Below, in pieces: positions 1-5,854 of a stretch of 6,372 bases of DNA. The translations under genes were made by a program, and so were the position numbers. Positions within the stretch are counted from its first letter, which is position 1. Every line of letters starts with the position of its first letter. This DNA comes from Mobilitalea sp. Its GTDB lineage: Bacteria; Bacillota_A; Clostridia; Lachnospirales; Lachnospiraceae. The stretch spans positions 1-6,372 of the forward strand of contig JARKQP010000529.1 in the NCBI GenBank assembly GCA_029974875.1, given 5' to 3'. The notes beneath the pieces were generated by a model, which worked only from the letters and a program-made list of their open reading frames with translations, was not told the DNA's origin and made no database searches.

Positions 1-842
1 TAACAGCACTTGCAAATGAATTGAATTTAGACGTCGGTCTTGATGACTTTGACCGTTTAAACAAGGTAACCCCTTGTATTGTTAACGTCCGCCCAAGCGG
101 AACACATTCCGTAGATGAGCTTTTCTATTACGGCGGCGTTCCTGCAATTTTTAGGCAGCTCAGCTCCATGATCCATAAAGACTGCAGGACAGTTTCCGGA
201 CTTACACTCGGTGAAATCATCGAAAAAGCTCCCGCAGAGCCAAATGAAATTATACGCGGCATTGATAATCCCATCTGTTCCACAGGAGGATTAACTATAT
301 TAAGAGGTAATTTAGCTCCGAACGGTTCTGTCATCCGCTCCTCAACAGTAAAGCCCTCCATGTATTTCTTCCGTGGCACTGCAAAAGTATACTATAGTGA
401 CAGCGAAGCCCACGCCGCCATTATCCGCAATGAGGTTAAACCCGGTAATGTAATCGTAGTACGTGGTGTCGGCCCTGTCGGAGCCCCCGGAATGGTGGAG
501 GTTATGGAAGCAACAGAATCCATGATTAATCTTAATCTGGATGAGAGTGTCTGCTTAATCACGGATGGCCGTTTCTCAGGCTTCTGTCACGGCCCCATTG
601 TTGGACATGTTTCTCCGGAAGCTGCAATCGGAGGTCCAATTGCATTGGTAGAAGAAGGAGACTACATTGAAATTGACATCAGCAATGGAACCATACATCT
701 GGATGTTCCGAAAGAAGTTCTTGCAAAGAGAAGAGAAAATCTTGTTTTACCTAAGCCCAAGATCACAAAAGGATTCATGTATACCTATGCTGTAAATTGC
801 CTCCCGGCAGAAAAAGGTGCGGCTATGCAGAAATGGAAATAA
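1..842 (+). CDS. IlvD/Edd-family dehydratase, C-terminal half (5' partial)
   Basis: The frame is open from the left edge (first full codon at 3) to TAA at 840-842, so the N-terminal half lies outside the window; about 279 codons are seen of a usual ~570. Family enzymes are [Fe-S] and Mg-dependent and remove water from 2,3-dihydroxy acids to give 2-keto acids (dihydroxy-acid dehydratase, or sugar-acid dehydratases such as those for arabinonate, xylonate or 6-phosphogluconate). Visible family blocks are RPSGTHSVDELFYYGG (73-140), LRGNLAPNGSVIR, RGVGPVGAPGM (462-494) and TDGRFSGFCHGPIVGHVSPEA (561-623). The Ser of GRFSG (codon 576-578) matches the proposed catalytic base. The segment RGVGPVGAPGM differs from the RYEGPKGGPGM usual in true IlvD, which, with the sugar-acid-type enzyme nearby, favours a sugar-acid dehydratase over valine/isoleucine synthesis. 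No ilv genes are seen. The family is sure; the substrate is open. The gene converges on the liv-type operon. Confidence 0.9.
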   Translation, partial: TALANELNLDVGLDDFDRLNKVTPCIVNVRPSGTHSVDELFYYGGVPAIFRQLSSMIHKDCRTVSGLTLGEIIEKAPAEPNEIIRGIDNPICSTGGLTILRGNLAPNGSVIRSSTVKPSMYFFRGTAKVYYSDSEAHAAIIRNEVKPGNVIVVRGVGPVGAPGMVEVMEATESMINLNLDESVCLITDGRFSGFCHGPIVGHVSPEAAIGGPIALVEEGDYIEIDISNGTIHLDVPKEVLAKRRENLVLPKPKITKGFMYTYAVNCLPAEKGAAMQKWK

Positions 843-878
843 TTAATATAGAAAATTGATACAGTATAATCCGCTACC

Positions 879-932
879 AGAATGTGTCCGTAAACTTATT
901 TAGTCCACACAAGCAGTTTCCAGCCACATTCT
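879..932. repeat. 8-bp inverted repeat flanking a 38-bp spacer
   Basis: AGAATGTG (879-886) is the exact reverse complement of CACATTCT (925-932). Inside it lie smaller nested pairings: TGTGT/ACACA (883-887 with 907-911) and TAAA/TTTA (891-894 with 899-902). It lies just after the dehydratase stop and directly before the terminator stem. It could be a relic of an insertion-sequence end or only a secondary structure in the 3' untranslated region. No transposase is seen. Confidence 0.4.
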
Positions 933-934
933 AG

Positions 935-980
935 AAAGTCCCCTGATATAGTTTTAATAACAACTATATCAGGGGACTTT
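935..980. terminator. Bidirectional intrinsic terminator between convergent units
   Basis: The 19-nt arm at 935-953 (AAAGTCCCCTGATATAGTT) pairs perfectly with 962-980, with an 8-nt loop (954-961). On the plus strand the stem ends in CTTTTC, on the minus strand in CTTTC, so the T tract is short and partly inside the stem on both sides. The position, between the dehydratase stop and the end of the opposite-strand liv-type operon, fits a shared terminator. No other strong terminator is seen before the livF end. Confidence 0.8.
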
Positions 981-984
981 TCAA

Positions 985-1193
985 ATAACGGATCTCATTT
1001 TATTATGTTCACAAGAAGCCTCTTACCTCTAAGGTAGTATTCCCAGACTGATATCTTCGGCGAGGGATAAGCTTGCATGGACAACTCAGTGAAGTTACGA
1101 GTTGCCAAACTTACATAATCAGGTGGAAACTTAAATATAACTACTTCACAGAAACCTCCACTCTAAATTATAGAGTAAGTAGAAGGGAATTCA
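985..1193. other. Non-coding segment with clustered inverted repeats; possible structured RNA or IS200/IS605-type right end
   Basis: No convincing reading frame is seen here. Reading the plus strand, four pairings follow one another: TACCT/AGGTA (1024-1028 with 1032-1036, 3-nt loop); TAT-CCC/GGGATA with one bulged T (1038-1044 with 1064-1069); CAACTC/GAGTTG (1082-1087 with 1099-1104); and a two-step stem in which ACTCTA/TAGAGT (1160-1165 with 1171-1176) continues into CTACTT/AAGTAG (1141-1146 with 1177-1182) across a 13-nt bulge. The segment then ends in AGGGAATTCAC, directly at the livF stop. A subterminal bulged hairpin followed by a TTCAC-like end recalls right ends of IS200/IS605 elements, where the omega RNA of TnpB is encoded; no TnpA or TnpB gene is present. 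It could also be a structured 3' untranslated region of the liv-type mRNA. The folding is seen in the sequence; the class is a guess. Confidence 0.35.
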
Positions 1194-1901
1194 CTAACAT
1201 CCACCCAGATATGCTTTTTTAACATCCTCACTAACCAGCAGCTTATCTGCCAAATCATGCATCGTAATATTCCCTACCTCCATTACATAGCCCTGGTCGG
1301 CTATCTTTAAGGCCTGGCGCGCGTTCTGCTCCACAAGGAAAATCGTGATGCCCTCCTTGTGTACCTGGTCAATAATCCGAAACACCTCTTCCACGACTAA
1401 AGGCGCAAGCCCCATGGAGGGTTCGTCCATCAGCAGCAGCTTCGGCCTTGACATCAGTGCCCGGCACAGGGCCAGCATCTGCTGCTCACCCCCGGACAGG
1501 GAGCCTGCCTTCTGCTTTTCCCTCTCCTTCAGCCGGGGGAACCAGGTAAAATACTTCTCTATGTCGGCATGGACCTCCTTATCCTTGCGGATGAAGGCCC
1601 CCGCCTTTAAGTTCTCCAGCACCGTCTGCCTCGGGAATACCTTACGCCCTTCCGGGCAGTGGGATATCCCAAGCCGCACGATTTTGTCCGTCGGAAGTCC
1701 CGTGATGTCGTTCCCGTCAAAAATAATCTTACCGGAGGCAACCTTTAAGGAACCGGACAGGGCCTTCAGCAGTGTCGTTTTTCCCGCGCCGTTGGAACCG
1801 ATCAGGGTTGTCAGCTGCCCTTCCCCCGCACTCAGGTTGATCCCCTGCAGTGCCGTGATTTCTCCATACTTTACGACAAGATCCTTGATTTCCAGTAACA
1901 C
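1194..1901 (-). CDS. livF: ABC transporter ATP-binding protein, LivF type
   Basis: This 235-residue protein is one of two ATPases that drive a HAAT-family importer, acting on the inner membrane face. It has Walker A GSNGAGKT (residues 35-42), the LivF-typical PEGRKVFP segment (83-90), signature LSGGEQQ (135-141) and Walker B LLLMDEP (155-161). Where most ABC ATPases have the switch His it reads VEQN (190-193), which is normal for LivF. It ends in AYLGGC, close to the usual LivF end, so the C-terminus is intact. The start is GTG at 1901-1899, touching the livG stop with no gap; a good Shine-Dalgarno site (AAAGGAGG, minus strand, 1910-1917) lies 8 nt upstream inside the end of livG, so the two are probably translationally coupled. 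It is the last gene of the operon. The substrate is not set by this subunit. Confidence 0.95.
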   Translation of the reverse strand: MLLEIKDLVVKYGEITALQGINLSAGEGQLTTLIGSNGAGKTTLLKALSGSLKVASGKIIFDGNDITGLPTDKIVRLGISHCPEGRKVFPRQTVLENLKAGAFIRKDKEVHADIEKYFTWFPRLKEREKQKAGSLSGGEQQMLALCRALMSRPKLLLMDEPSMGLAPLVVEEVFRIIDQVHKEGITIFLVEQNARQALKIADQGYVMEVGNITMHDLADKLLVSEDVKKAYLGGC

Positions 1902-2669
1902 TTAGTCCTCCTCCTTTCCCAAGTAGGCCTCAATAACCTGAGGGTCCTTCTGTACCTCGTCCGTGGAGCCCACCATCAGCAGCTTCCCGAAGCAGAGGAC
2001 CGCAATCCTGTCACAGAGGTTCATCATGAACTTCATGTTGTGTTCGATGACGATCACTGCCGGGCCCCTTTCCCTGATCCTCTTGATGAGCATCATAAGC
2101 TCCATGGTCTCCTGCTCGTTCATGCCGGCGCTGGGTTCGTCCAGCATGATCAGCTTCGGGTCGCTGGCAAGCGCCCGCCCGATCTCAACCAGCCTCTGGT
2201 GGCCGTAGGGGAGGCTTCCCGCATAATCATTTGCGAACTTCTCTATCCCCAGGAACCTCAGGATCTCATAGCATTTCTCCTCTGCCCTTTTCTCTTCCTC
2301 CTTCTCATACCTGTTCTGGAGGAGGATACTGAGCAGGTTCGTCTTTATGACGTTATGCATCCCTACCTTGAGGTTCTCGGTCACGGTCATGTCCCCGAAC
2401 ACCCTGATGTTCTGGAAGGTTCTGGACAGCCCATGCTTGCTGTATTCCGTCGTGGTTTTATTGGTATAATCCTCACCGCAAAAATATACTTTCCCGGAGG
2501 AAGGGACAGAGAATCCCGACACTGCATTGAACAGCGTGGTCTTTCCCGCACCGTTTGGGCCAATCAGCCCAAAAATCTCGTCATCCCTTATTTCCAGGCT
2601 TACGTCCTGCAATGCCTTAAGACCGGCAAAATTCTTGGATACGTTATCAATCTTTAAAATTGTTCCCAT
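1902..2669 (-). CDS. livG: ABC transporter ATP-binding protein, LivG type
   Basis: This is the second ATPase of the importer, 255 residues from the chosen start, the usual LivG length. It shows Walker A GPNGAGKT (37-44), the Q-loop in TFQNIRVF (84-91), the degenerate signature LPYGHQRLVEIGRAL (153-167) typical of LivG, Walker B LIMLDEP (173-179), and the switch His in IEHNMKFM (208-215). The C-terminal tail QVIEAYLGKEED is also LivG-like. The start at 2669 is preferred because GGGGG (2678-2682) lies 8 nt upstream and MGTILKIDNVSK matches family N-termini. An in-frame ATG at 2684, one base after the livM stop, has a weaker AGGG site and adds five residues. A still longer frame up to 2735 runs into livM and lacks homology. 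It pairs with LivF under the LivH/LivM permeases. Confidence 0.94.
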   Translation of the reverse strand: MGTILKIDNVSKNFAGLKALQDVSLEIRDDEIFGLIGPNGAGKTTLFNAVSGFSVPSSGKVYFCGEDYTNKTTTEYSKHGLSRTFQNIRVFGDMTVTENLKVGMHNVIKTNLLSILLQNRYEKEEEKRAEEKCYEILRFLGIEKFANDYAGSLPYGHQRLVEIGRALASDPKLIMLDEPSAGMNEQETMELMMLIKRIRERGPAVIVIEHNMKFMMNLCDRIAVLCFGKLLMVGSTDEVQKDPQVIEAYLGKEED

Positions 2670-2685
2670 CAGCTTCACCCCCATC

Positions 2686-3669
2686 CTATCCCTGAATCTT
2701 GCCAGCGCTCCCGGCGCCCTTCCGGCGGACCGCATCCACGATCCTATCCCTTACGCCGTTACGCCCAAGCAATCCATTGGGGGCAAACAGCATCAGGACA
2801 ACCATCATAACTCCCATGATCAGCAGCCTGTACTGGTACACGCCCCTGGAAATCTCCGGTACGACAATAAGGATCAATGCTCCCAGGATAGAGCCGGGGA
2901 GGCTGCCCAAGCCGCCAAGAATGGCCATCTGCAGCTCGATCAGCGATTCGTCAATTGTGTACAGTGACGGGGAGATAAATGTTGTCATATGTGCCAGCAT
3001 CGCACCGCCTATGCCTGTAAAAAAGGATGCAATGATGAAATTATTCAGCTTATATGACTTTACATCAATCCCTGCATAAGCCGCTGCAATCGGGTCATCA
3101 CGCAGCGCCATGTAGGCACGTCCCATCCTGGATTTTGTTATCCTCCTTATGGCTATGTAGCAGATAACCAGCACCACAAGGCAGAAATAAAAGATCGAGC
3201 GCGGCGTAATAAATGCATATCCAAAAATCTTTGGCCTTGACGTGGCAAACCCGAAGGAACCGTTTGTCACCGGGTACCAGTTCTGGAAGATCTTCCTGCA
3301 GATTTCCGAAAAGCCGATAGTAATCAACGTCAGGTAATCAAAGGAGGAATACCGGCACAGCATTCCCAGCAGTGCCCCGAAGGCTGCTGAAAAAAGGCCG
3401 CCACAGATAAAGGCAATGATAAAGGGGACACCAAGGGTCGTCATCAGGATCGCGGAACAGTACCCGCCAAGCCCTACAAAAGCCGCACGGCCGAAATCCA
3501 GCTGCCCCGAAAAGCCCACGATCAGGTTGATGCTCAGGGCAATCACGCCATAAATCATGACATTGCAGGCAATCGTCAGCGCATAGGAATTTGTTATGGC
3601 CCAGGGAAAAGCAACACATACTACCAACAGAGCAGCGACACCATATTTCTTATATAAATTCTTTAGCAT
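2686..3669 (-). CDS. livM: ABC transporter permease, LivM type
   Basis: This integral membrane subunit, 327 residues, has many hydrophobic segments from about residue 9 on and a short basic C-terminal tail. The cytoplasmic ATPase-contact loop reads GRAYMALRDDPIAAAYAGID, a clear LivM pattern, followed by the usual FFTGIGGAML. Near the end, GGLGSLPGSILGA and FAPNGLLGR are also typical. It should form the translocation path with LivH. Start choice: ATG at 3669 has AGGGGG (3677-3682) 7 nt upstream. An in-frame ATG at 3687-3685 overlaps the livH TGA stop as ATGA and would add six residues (MTGGYG), but its own ribosome site is poor. Either start gives coupling to livH. Large permease frames in this family often carry weak substrate information, so the cargo is left open. 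Confidence 0.93.
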   Translation of the reverse strand: MLKNLYKKYGVAALLVVCVAFPWAITNSYALTIACNVMIYGVIALSINLIVGFSGQLDFGRAAFVGLGGYCSAILMTTLGVPFIIAFICGGLFSAAFGALLGMLCRYSSFDYLTLITIGFSEICRKIFQNWYPVTNGSFGFATSRPKIFGYAFITPRSIFYFCLVVLVICYIAIRRITKSRMGRAYMALRDDPIAAAYAGIDVKSYKLNNFIIASFFTGIGGAMLAHMTTFISPSLYTIDESLIELQMAILGGLGSLPGSILGALILIVVPEISRGVYQYRLLIMGVMMVVLMLFAPNGLLGRNGVRDRIVDAVRRKGAGSAGKIQG

Positions 3670-3683
3670 ACCATATCCCCCTG

Positions 3684-4556
3684 TCATATTTTCTCAGCCG
3701 TAGCTGCCGGGAACATACCCTGTGGCCGTACTAGGATGAAAATGATGAACACGCCCCAGACAAATACATCCTTATAAGTAGACGAGACATATGCCGATAC
3801 GAAGGTCTCCGCAAAGGCCAGAACCAGTGCACCTACAATTGCTCCCTTCAGGCTGCCGATCCCTCCCCATATGCTTGCCATCCAGGCCTTCATAGTTCCG
3901 TAAGAGAAACCGATGCCCATAAAAATGAACTGGTAATACTGGCAGAACAGCAGTCCGCCGATTACGCCAATCGCTGCGCCAAAACCATATACCAGCGCGA
4001 TCACCTTATTTACCGGGATCCCCATCAGCGCCGCCGTATCCGTGCTCTGGGATATGCATATGATTCCCTGTCCCCATTTGGTGTGCTTAAGAGCCAGGCT
4101 GATGAGGACCATCAGAATAAGTGCTACGACAAGTATATAGATCTGCAGTGTTCCTATCACTAGGTTTCCCACCTTCATACTGTCAGTCTTAAAAATGCCC
4201 AGGTTAAAGGAATAGGTTTCCGAGCCCCAGATCAACTGGATCGAATTCCGCATAATATATGCAATACCAACCGCTGAAATCGTCGGAGCCACACGGCCTG
4301 AATACCGCAATGGCCTATATGCAAACCTCTCTACCAGGACATTCAATACAAAACCGGTTGCACAGCCCAATAATATTGCAATGACCGGATGAACAAGATC
4401 TATTACGGAAAAGGCCACAAAGCACCCCACGGCATAGACATCCCCATGTGCAAAGTTCAGCTTTTCAAGCACTCCATACACCATGTTGTATCCGATGGTC
4501 AAAAGAGCATATACGGCCCCAATACTCAGGGCATTAATTAATATCTGAAAAAACAT
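3684..4556 (-). CDS. livH: ABC transporter permease, LivH type
   Basis: This is the partner permease of LivM, 290 residues from the chosen ATG. Its N-terminus MFFQILINALSIGAVYAL, then NMVYGVLEKLNFAHGDVY (residues 24-41), is the hallmark LivH opening. The ATPase-contact loop is at about residues 160-182 (KWGQGIICISQ followed by AALMGIPV), and SIWGGIGSLKGAIVGA (228-243) and LVRPQGMFP near the end are family blocks. The stop TGA (3686-3684) overlaps the upstream livM ATG by 4 bp. The ATG at 4556 is chosen by homology; its ribosome site is weak (AAAGGG at 4567-4572, 10 nt away). The frame stays open upstream to a GTG at 4637, which would add 27 residues without family match. The strongest ribosome site in the leader instead serves an out-of-frame ATG at 4614, described separately. 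Confidence 0.93.
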   Translation of the reverse strand: MFFQILINALSIGAVYALLTIGYNMVYGVLEKLNFAHGDVYAVGCFVAFSVIDLVHPVIAILLGCATGFVLNVLVERFAYRPLRYSGRVAPTISAVGIAYIMRNSIQLIWGSETYSFNLGIFKTDSMKVGNLVIGTLQIYILVVALILMVLISLALKHTKWGQGIICISQSTDTAALMGIPVNKVIALVYGFGAAIGVIGGLLFCQYYQFIFMGIGFSYGTMKAWMASIWGGIGSLKGAIVGALVLAFAETFVSAYVSSTYKDVFVWGVFIIFILVRPQGMFPAATAEKI

Positions 4557-4614
4557 ATTGCCCAATCCCTTTCTGAATATCTGAATATTTTTTACTAACC
4601 CCTTTTCGAAACAT
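4534..4614 (-). CDS. Possible 26-residue leader ORF overlapping the livH start
   Basis: On the minus strand an ATG at 4614-4612 follows GGAGGGG (4619-4625) at a good distance. It opens a 26-codon frame starting MFRKGVSKKYSD, rich in Lys and Gly, ending with TAA at 4536-4534, inside livH and one frame off from it. It could be a translated leader whose termination next to the livH ATG (4556) allows re-initiation, or only a chance ORF beside a good Shine-Dalgarno sequence. I recognise no family. No signal peptide or membrane segment is evident. Confidence 0.25.
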   Translation of the reverse strand: MFRKGVSKKYSDIQKGIGQYVFSDIN

Positions 4615-4623
4615 CCTTCCCCT

Positions 4624-4642
4624 CCGGCTTTTGACACGCCGG
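4624..4642 (-). promoter_or_regulatory. Small hairpin touching the strong Shine-Dalgarno site in the livH leader
   Basis: CCGGC (plus 4624-4628) and GCCGG (4638-4642) pair perfectly across a 9-nt loop. The 3' side of this stem on the mRNA shares two bases with the Shine-Dalgarno run at 4619-4625, so folding could partly hide it. The stem is only 5 bp, so a regulatory role is tentative. Confidence 0.3.
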
Positions 4643-4665
4643 TAAATATCCGGTAAACCGGTAAA
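4639..4665. repeat. Three direct repeats of CCGGTAAA
   Basis: CCGGTAAA occurs exactly at 4639-4646, 4650-4657 and 4658-4665 (steps of 11 and 8 bp), in the gap between the enolase-superfamily gene and livH. Each contains the palindromic core CCGG, so any two copies can also pair as a short RNA hairpin. It could be a protein-binding site, an mRNA processing or stability structure, or slippage. Confidence 0.5.
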
Positions 4666-4674
4666 ATAGAATAA

Positions 4675-5817
4675 CTAATATTTACTGAAATGCTTAATTA
4701 CGCTTTCATCTACCTCCACTCCAATACCGACACCCTCCGGGATAGGAATCTTCCCATCCTCCATACGGATTTTTCCGTAAACCAGATCACTGCGGAAGGG
4801 ATGCTCCGATTTATCAAATTCAATCAAAGGCTCCGTAGGATAGAGGCACAGCGGTGCCGGTGGCAGCGAAGCAATGAACTGCAATGATGCTGCCTGTCCG
4901 ATACCGGATCCCCAGACATGGGGGATTATCATGGTATTGTAGGCCTGGGCAATGGCGGCAATTTTCTTTAATTCTGTGATGCCGCCGCAGGAGCATAATT
5001 CCGGCTGCAGGATATCAAGGGCATGCTGTGAGATCCAGCTGCGGAAGCCGATTTTGCCAAAGGTATTTTCACCGGAAGCAATATAGGTTGCCGTCAGTGA
5101 TTTTAGTTCCTTGTAGCCTTCGATATCCTCAGGAGCCAAGGGCTCCTCAAAAAAATGCAGATGCATATCCTGGGTTTCCAAAAGAACTCTCCGCGCTGTT
5201 CCCGCATTATAGGCGCAATTTGCGTCTGCCATAATAGTGACGTTTGAACCCACCGCGTCTCTTACGGAATGCAAAAATGAGATGTCATCCTCCACGCCAA
5301 AGCCTATTGCTAATTTAAAGGCCTCAAAGCCTGCATCCAAATAGCCCATCGCTTCATCAATGGCATCCTGGTAGCAAAAATCTGCCTTTCGGTAAAATCC
5401 AGTTGCATATGGCTTAATTTTAGTCCTGAAGGTTCCTCCGATCAGCTTGCTGACCGGCTTGTTTAAAGCTTTTCCTATAATGTCCCATATAGCAATATCA
5501 ATCCCGCTCATTGCGTTGATTGCGATTCCGCCCTGCCCTACCTGGCGTGTCAGGTTATACATCTCCTCCCAGAGCACTTCCACATCAAAGGGATCCCTGC
5601 CGATCAGCAAAGGCTTCAGCCAGCTGTCAATGGTTACCATAGCAGGCTCCGGGGGCTGGGTTCCATGGCAAACGCATTCTCCCCAGCCAATAATCCCTTC
5701 GTCCGTCTCCATTTTTATAACAACCGAGCTTCTTTCATTAATCCAGCCGTTCCCATAGGCGGTAGGTATGTCTAGTTTTTCCTGTAGTGCATATGTATAG
5801 ATATTTGCAATTTTCAA
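4675..5817 (-). CDS. Enolase-superfamily (mandelate racemase subgroup) enzyme, galactarolactone cycloisomerase-like
   Basis: This 380-residue enzyme has the N-terminal capping domain (about 1-125) and the C-terminal beta/alpha barrel of the MR/MLE family. Metal ligands are Asp198 (MADANCAY), Glu224 (FFEEPLAPE) and Glu250 (ASGENTFG). The His-Asp pair is Asp268 (LDILQPELCSCGG) and His300 (IPHVWGSGIG), and LIEFD (331-335) supplies the distal Glu. The barrel end (ILQPELCSCGG, PHVWGSGI, EPLIEFDKSEHPFR) closely resembles, from memory, the Agrobacterium galactarolactone cycloisomerase, which opens galactaro/glucaro-1,4-lactone to a 3-deoxy-2-keto-hexarate. Oddity: the KxK motif reads Lys168-Leu-Ala170, so the second lysine is absent. 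The start is TTG at 5817, supported by GGAGG at 5827-5831 (9 nt) and by the conserved MKIANIYTYALQEKL opening. It follows the binding-protein gene by 37 bp. The family is certain; the exact substrate is inferred. Confidence 0.88.
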   Translation of the reverse strand: MKIANIYTYALQEKLDIPTAYGNGWINERSSVVIKMETDEGIIGWGECVCHGTQPPEPAMVTIDSWLKPLLIGRDPFDVEVLWEEMYNLTRQVGQGGIAINAMSGIDIAIWDIIGKALNKPVSKLIGGTFRTKIKPYATGFYRKADFCYQDAIDEAMGYLDAGFEAFKLAIGFGVEDDISFLHSVRDAVGSNVTIMADANCAYNAGTARRVLLETQDMHLHFFEEPLAPEDIEGYKELKSLTATYIASGENTFGKIGFRSWISQHALDILQPELCSCGGITELKKIAAIAQAYNTMIIPHVWGSGIGQAASLQFIASLPPAPLCLYPTEPLIEFDKSEHPFRSDLVYGKIRMEDGKIPIPEGVGIGVEVDESVIKHFSKY

Positions 5818-5826
5818 ATCTGTATT

Positions 5827-5831
5827 CCTCC
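5827..5831 (-). promoter_or_regulatory. Shine-Dalgarno site that fixes the TTG start of the enolase-superfamily gene
   Basis: GGAGG on the minus strand lies 9 nt before the TTG at 5817-5815. No in-frame ATG near this point would keep the conserved N-terminus MKIANIYTY, so this site decides the unusual start codon. Confidence 0.75.
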
Positions 5832-5854
5832 AAATATTAAGTTATGATAAATTA

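Noticed and set aside
865..870. TATAAT as a promoter -10 box after the dehydratase
   Set aside because: A TTGATA lies only 3 bp upstream instead of about 17, and there is no gene on the plus strand downstream to serve.
1022..1193. CRISPR array or tRNA in the gene-free segment
   Set aside because: The paired segments all differ in sequence, so there are no regular repeats and spacers, and no cloverleaf with a T-loop motif can be formed.
1345..1905. Plus-strand 186-codon open frame across livF
   Set aside because: It is the complement of a gene with intact Walker A, signature and Walker B motifs, and its translation has no recognisable domain.
2040..2657. Plus-strand 205-codon open frame across livG
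   Set aside because: It is an antisense shadow of a well-conserved ABC ATPase, with no ribosome site and no family likeness.
2670..2735. N-terminal extension of livG to 2735
   Set aside because: The added residues overlap the livM end in another frame, lack homology, and a better start with a ribosome site exists at 2669.
4557..4637. N-terminal extension of livH to a GTG at 4637
   Set aside because: There is no ribosome site before the GTG and no family match in the 27 extra residues; the LivH hallmark begins at the ATG at 4556.
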